Assembly: GCA_018057635.1 (NCBI GenBank)
Contig: JAGPDJ010000045.1
Span: 1-7,056 of the forward strand
Direction: 5' to 3'
Length of the DNA stretch: 7,056 nucleotides
Origin: Ferruginibacter sp.
GTDB taxonomy: Bacteria; Bacteroidota; Bacteroidia; Chitinophagales; Chitinophagaceae
Shown: positions 6,947-7,056 of the stretch, in pieces
How the letters are laid out: each line of letters opens with the position of its first letter
Numbering within the stretch: the stretch's first letter is position 1
The notes under the pieces: generated by a model
What the model was told of the DNA's origin: nothing
Database searches by the model: none
Seen by the model: only the letters and a program-made list of their open reading frames with translations
Position numbers and translations under genes: made by a program

Positions 6947-6951
6947 ATCAA

Positions 6952-7056
6952 TTAATTAAGTATCTGCTTTACAACCACTTCATTTATTTTAACCGGGTAT
7001 TTTTTACGCAGCAATTCCAGCCATTGGGTCTCCAGCACATTTTGATAATCATTGAT
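6952..7056 (-). CDS. C-terminal end of a probable SurA/PpiC-like peptidyl-prolyl isomerase
   Basis: A - strand frame is open from the right edge to a TAA at 6952-6954, giving 34 residues that run INDYQNVLETQWLELLRKKY and then PVKINEVVVKQILN. The pattern (YQ..LE..W...LRKKYPVKIN..V) resembles the last helix and tail of Bacteroidota periplasmic foldases of the SurA/PpiC type, whose N-terminal parts would lie beyond the window. Such proteins help outer-membrane proteins fold. The reading frame has convincing protein character and ends just short of the repeat tract, convergent with metF. The product call rests on recall of a short tail, so it is tentative; that this is a coding end is more secure than its function. 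Confidence 0.5.
   Translation of the reverse strand: MNDYQNVLETQWLELLRKKYPVKINEVVVKQILN

Overview
The window looks like a chromosomal segment of a Bacteroidota bacterium, probably Chitinophagaceae-like. The basis is moderate to low GC, A-rich leaders without Shine-Dalgarno sites, a clear Bacteroidota-type promoter (TTG-N19-TAAGTTTG) before metF, and the character of the proteins. The family placement is an inference from the general look of the proteins, not from a search.

Layout from left to right. (1) On the + strand, the C-terminal end of a DUF2309/DabA protein enters from the left edge. A 618-residue DabB/NuoL-like membrane protein follows after 20 bases. Together they form a DAB-type inorganic-carbon (bicarbonate) uptake pair. 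(2) The convergent gap at 2306-2462 holds two G-rich direct repeats and what looks like a decayed tandem copy of the fabG 3' end. (3) On the - strand, in transcription order, are lptB (ATPase of the LPS exporter), a GH3-family adenylate-forming enzyme and fabG (3-oxoacyl-ACP reductase). Hairpin terminators are plausible after lptB and after the GH3 gene, so these three are probably separate transcription units. (4) Divergent from lptB, metF (5,10-methylenetetrahydrofolate reductase) reads on the + strand from a strong promoter that moves its start to 5939. (5) After an octamer repeat tract, the last 34 codons of a - strand gene enter from the right edge, probably a SurA/PpiC-like periplasmic peptidyl-prolyl isomerase.

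Most genes are housekeeping: envelope biogenesis (lptB, probable PPIase), fatty acid synthesis (fabG) and one-carbon metabolism (metF). The DAB pair could supply bicarbonate to biosynthetic carboxylases, since no carbon-fixation gene is visible here. I see no mobile element, CRISPR array, tRNA or rRNA, and no clearly new multi-gene system. The points most worth a second look are the unusual residues in DabB, the fabG 3' duplication ghost, and the GH3 enzyme of unknown substrate.
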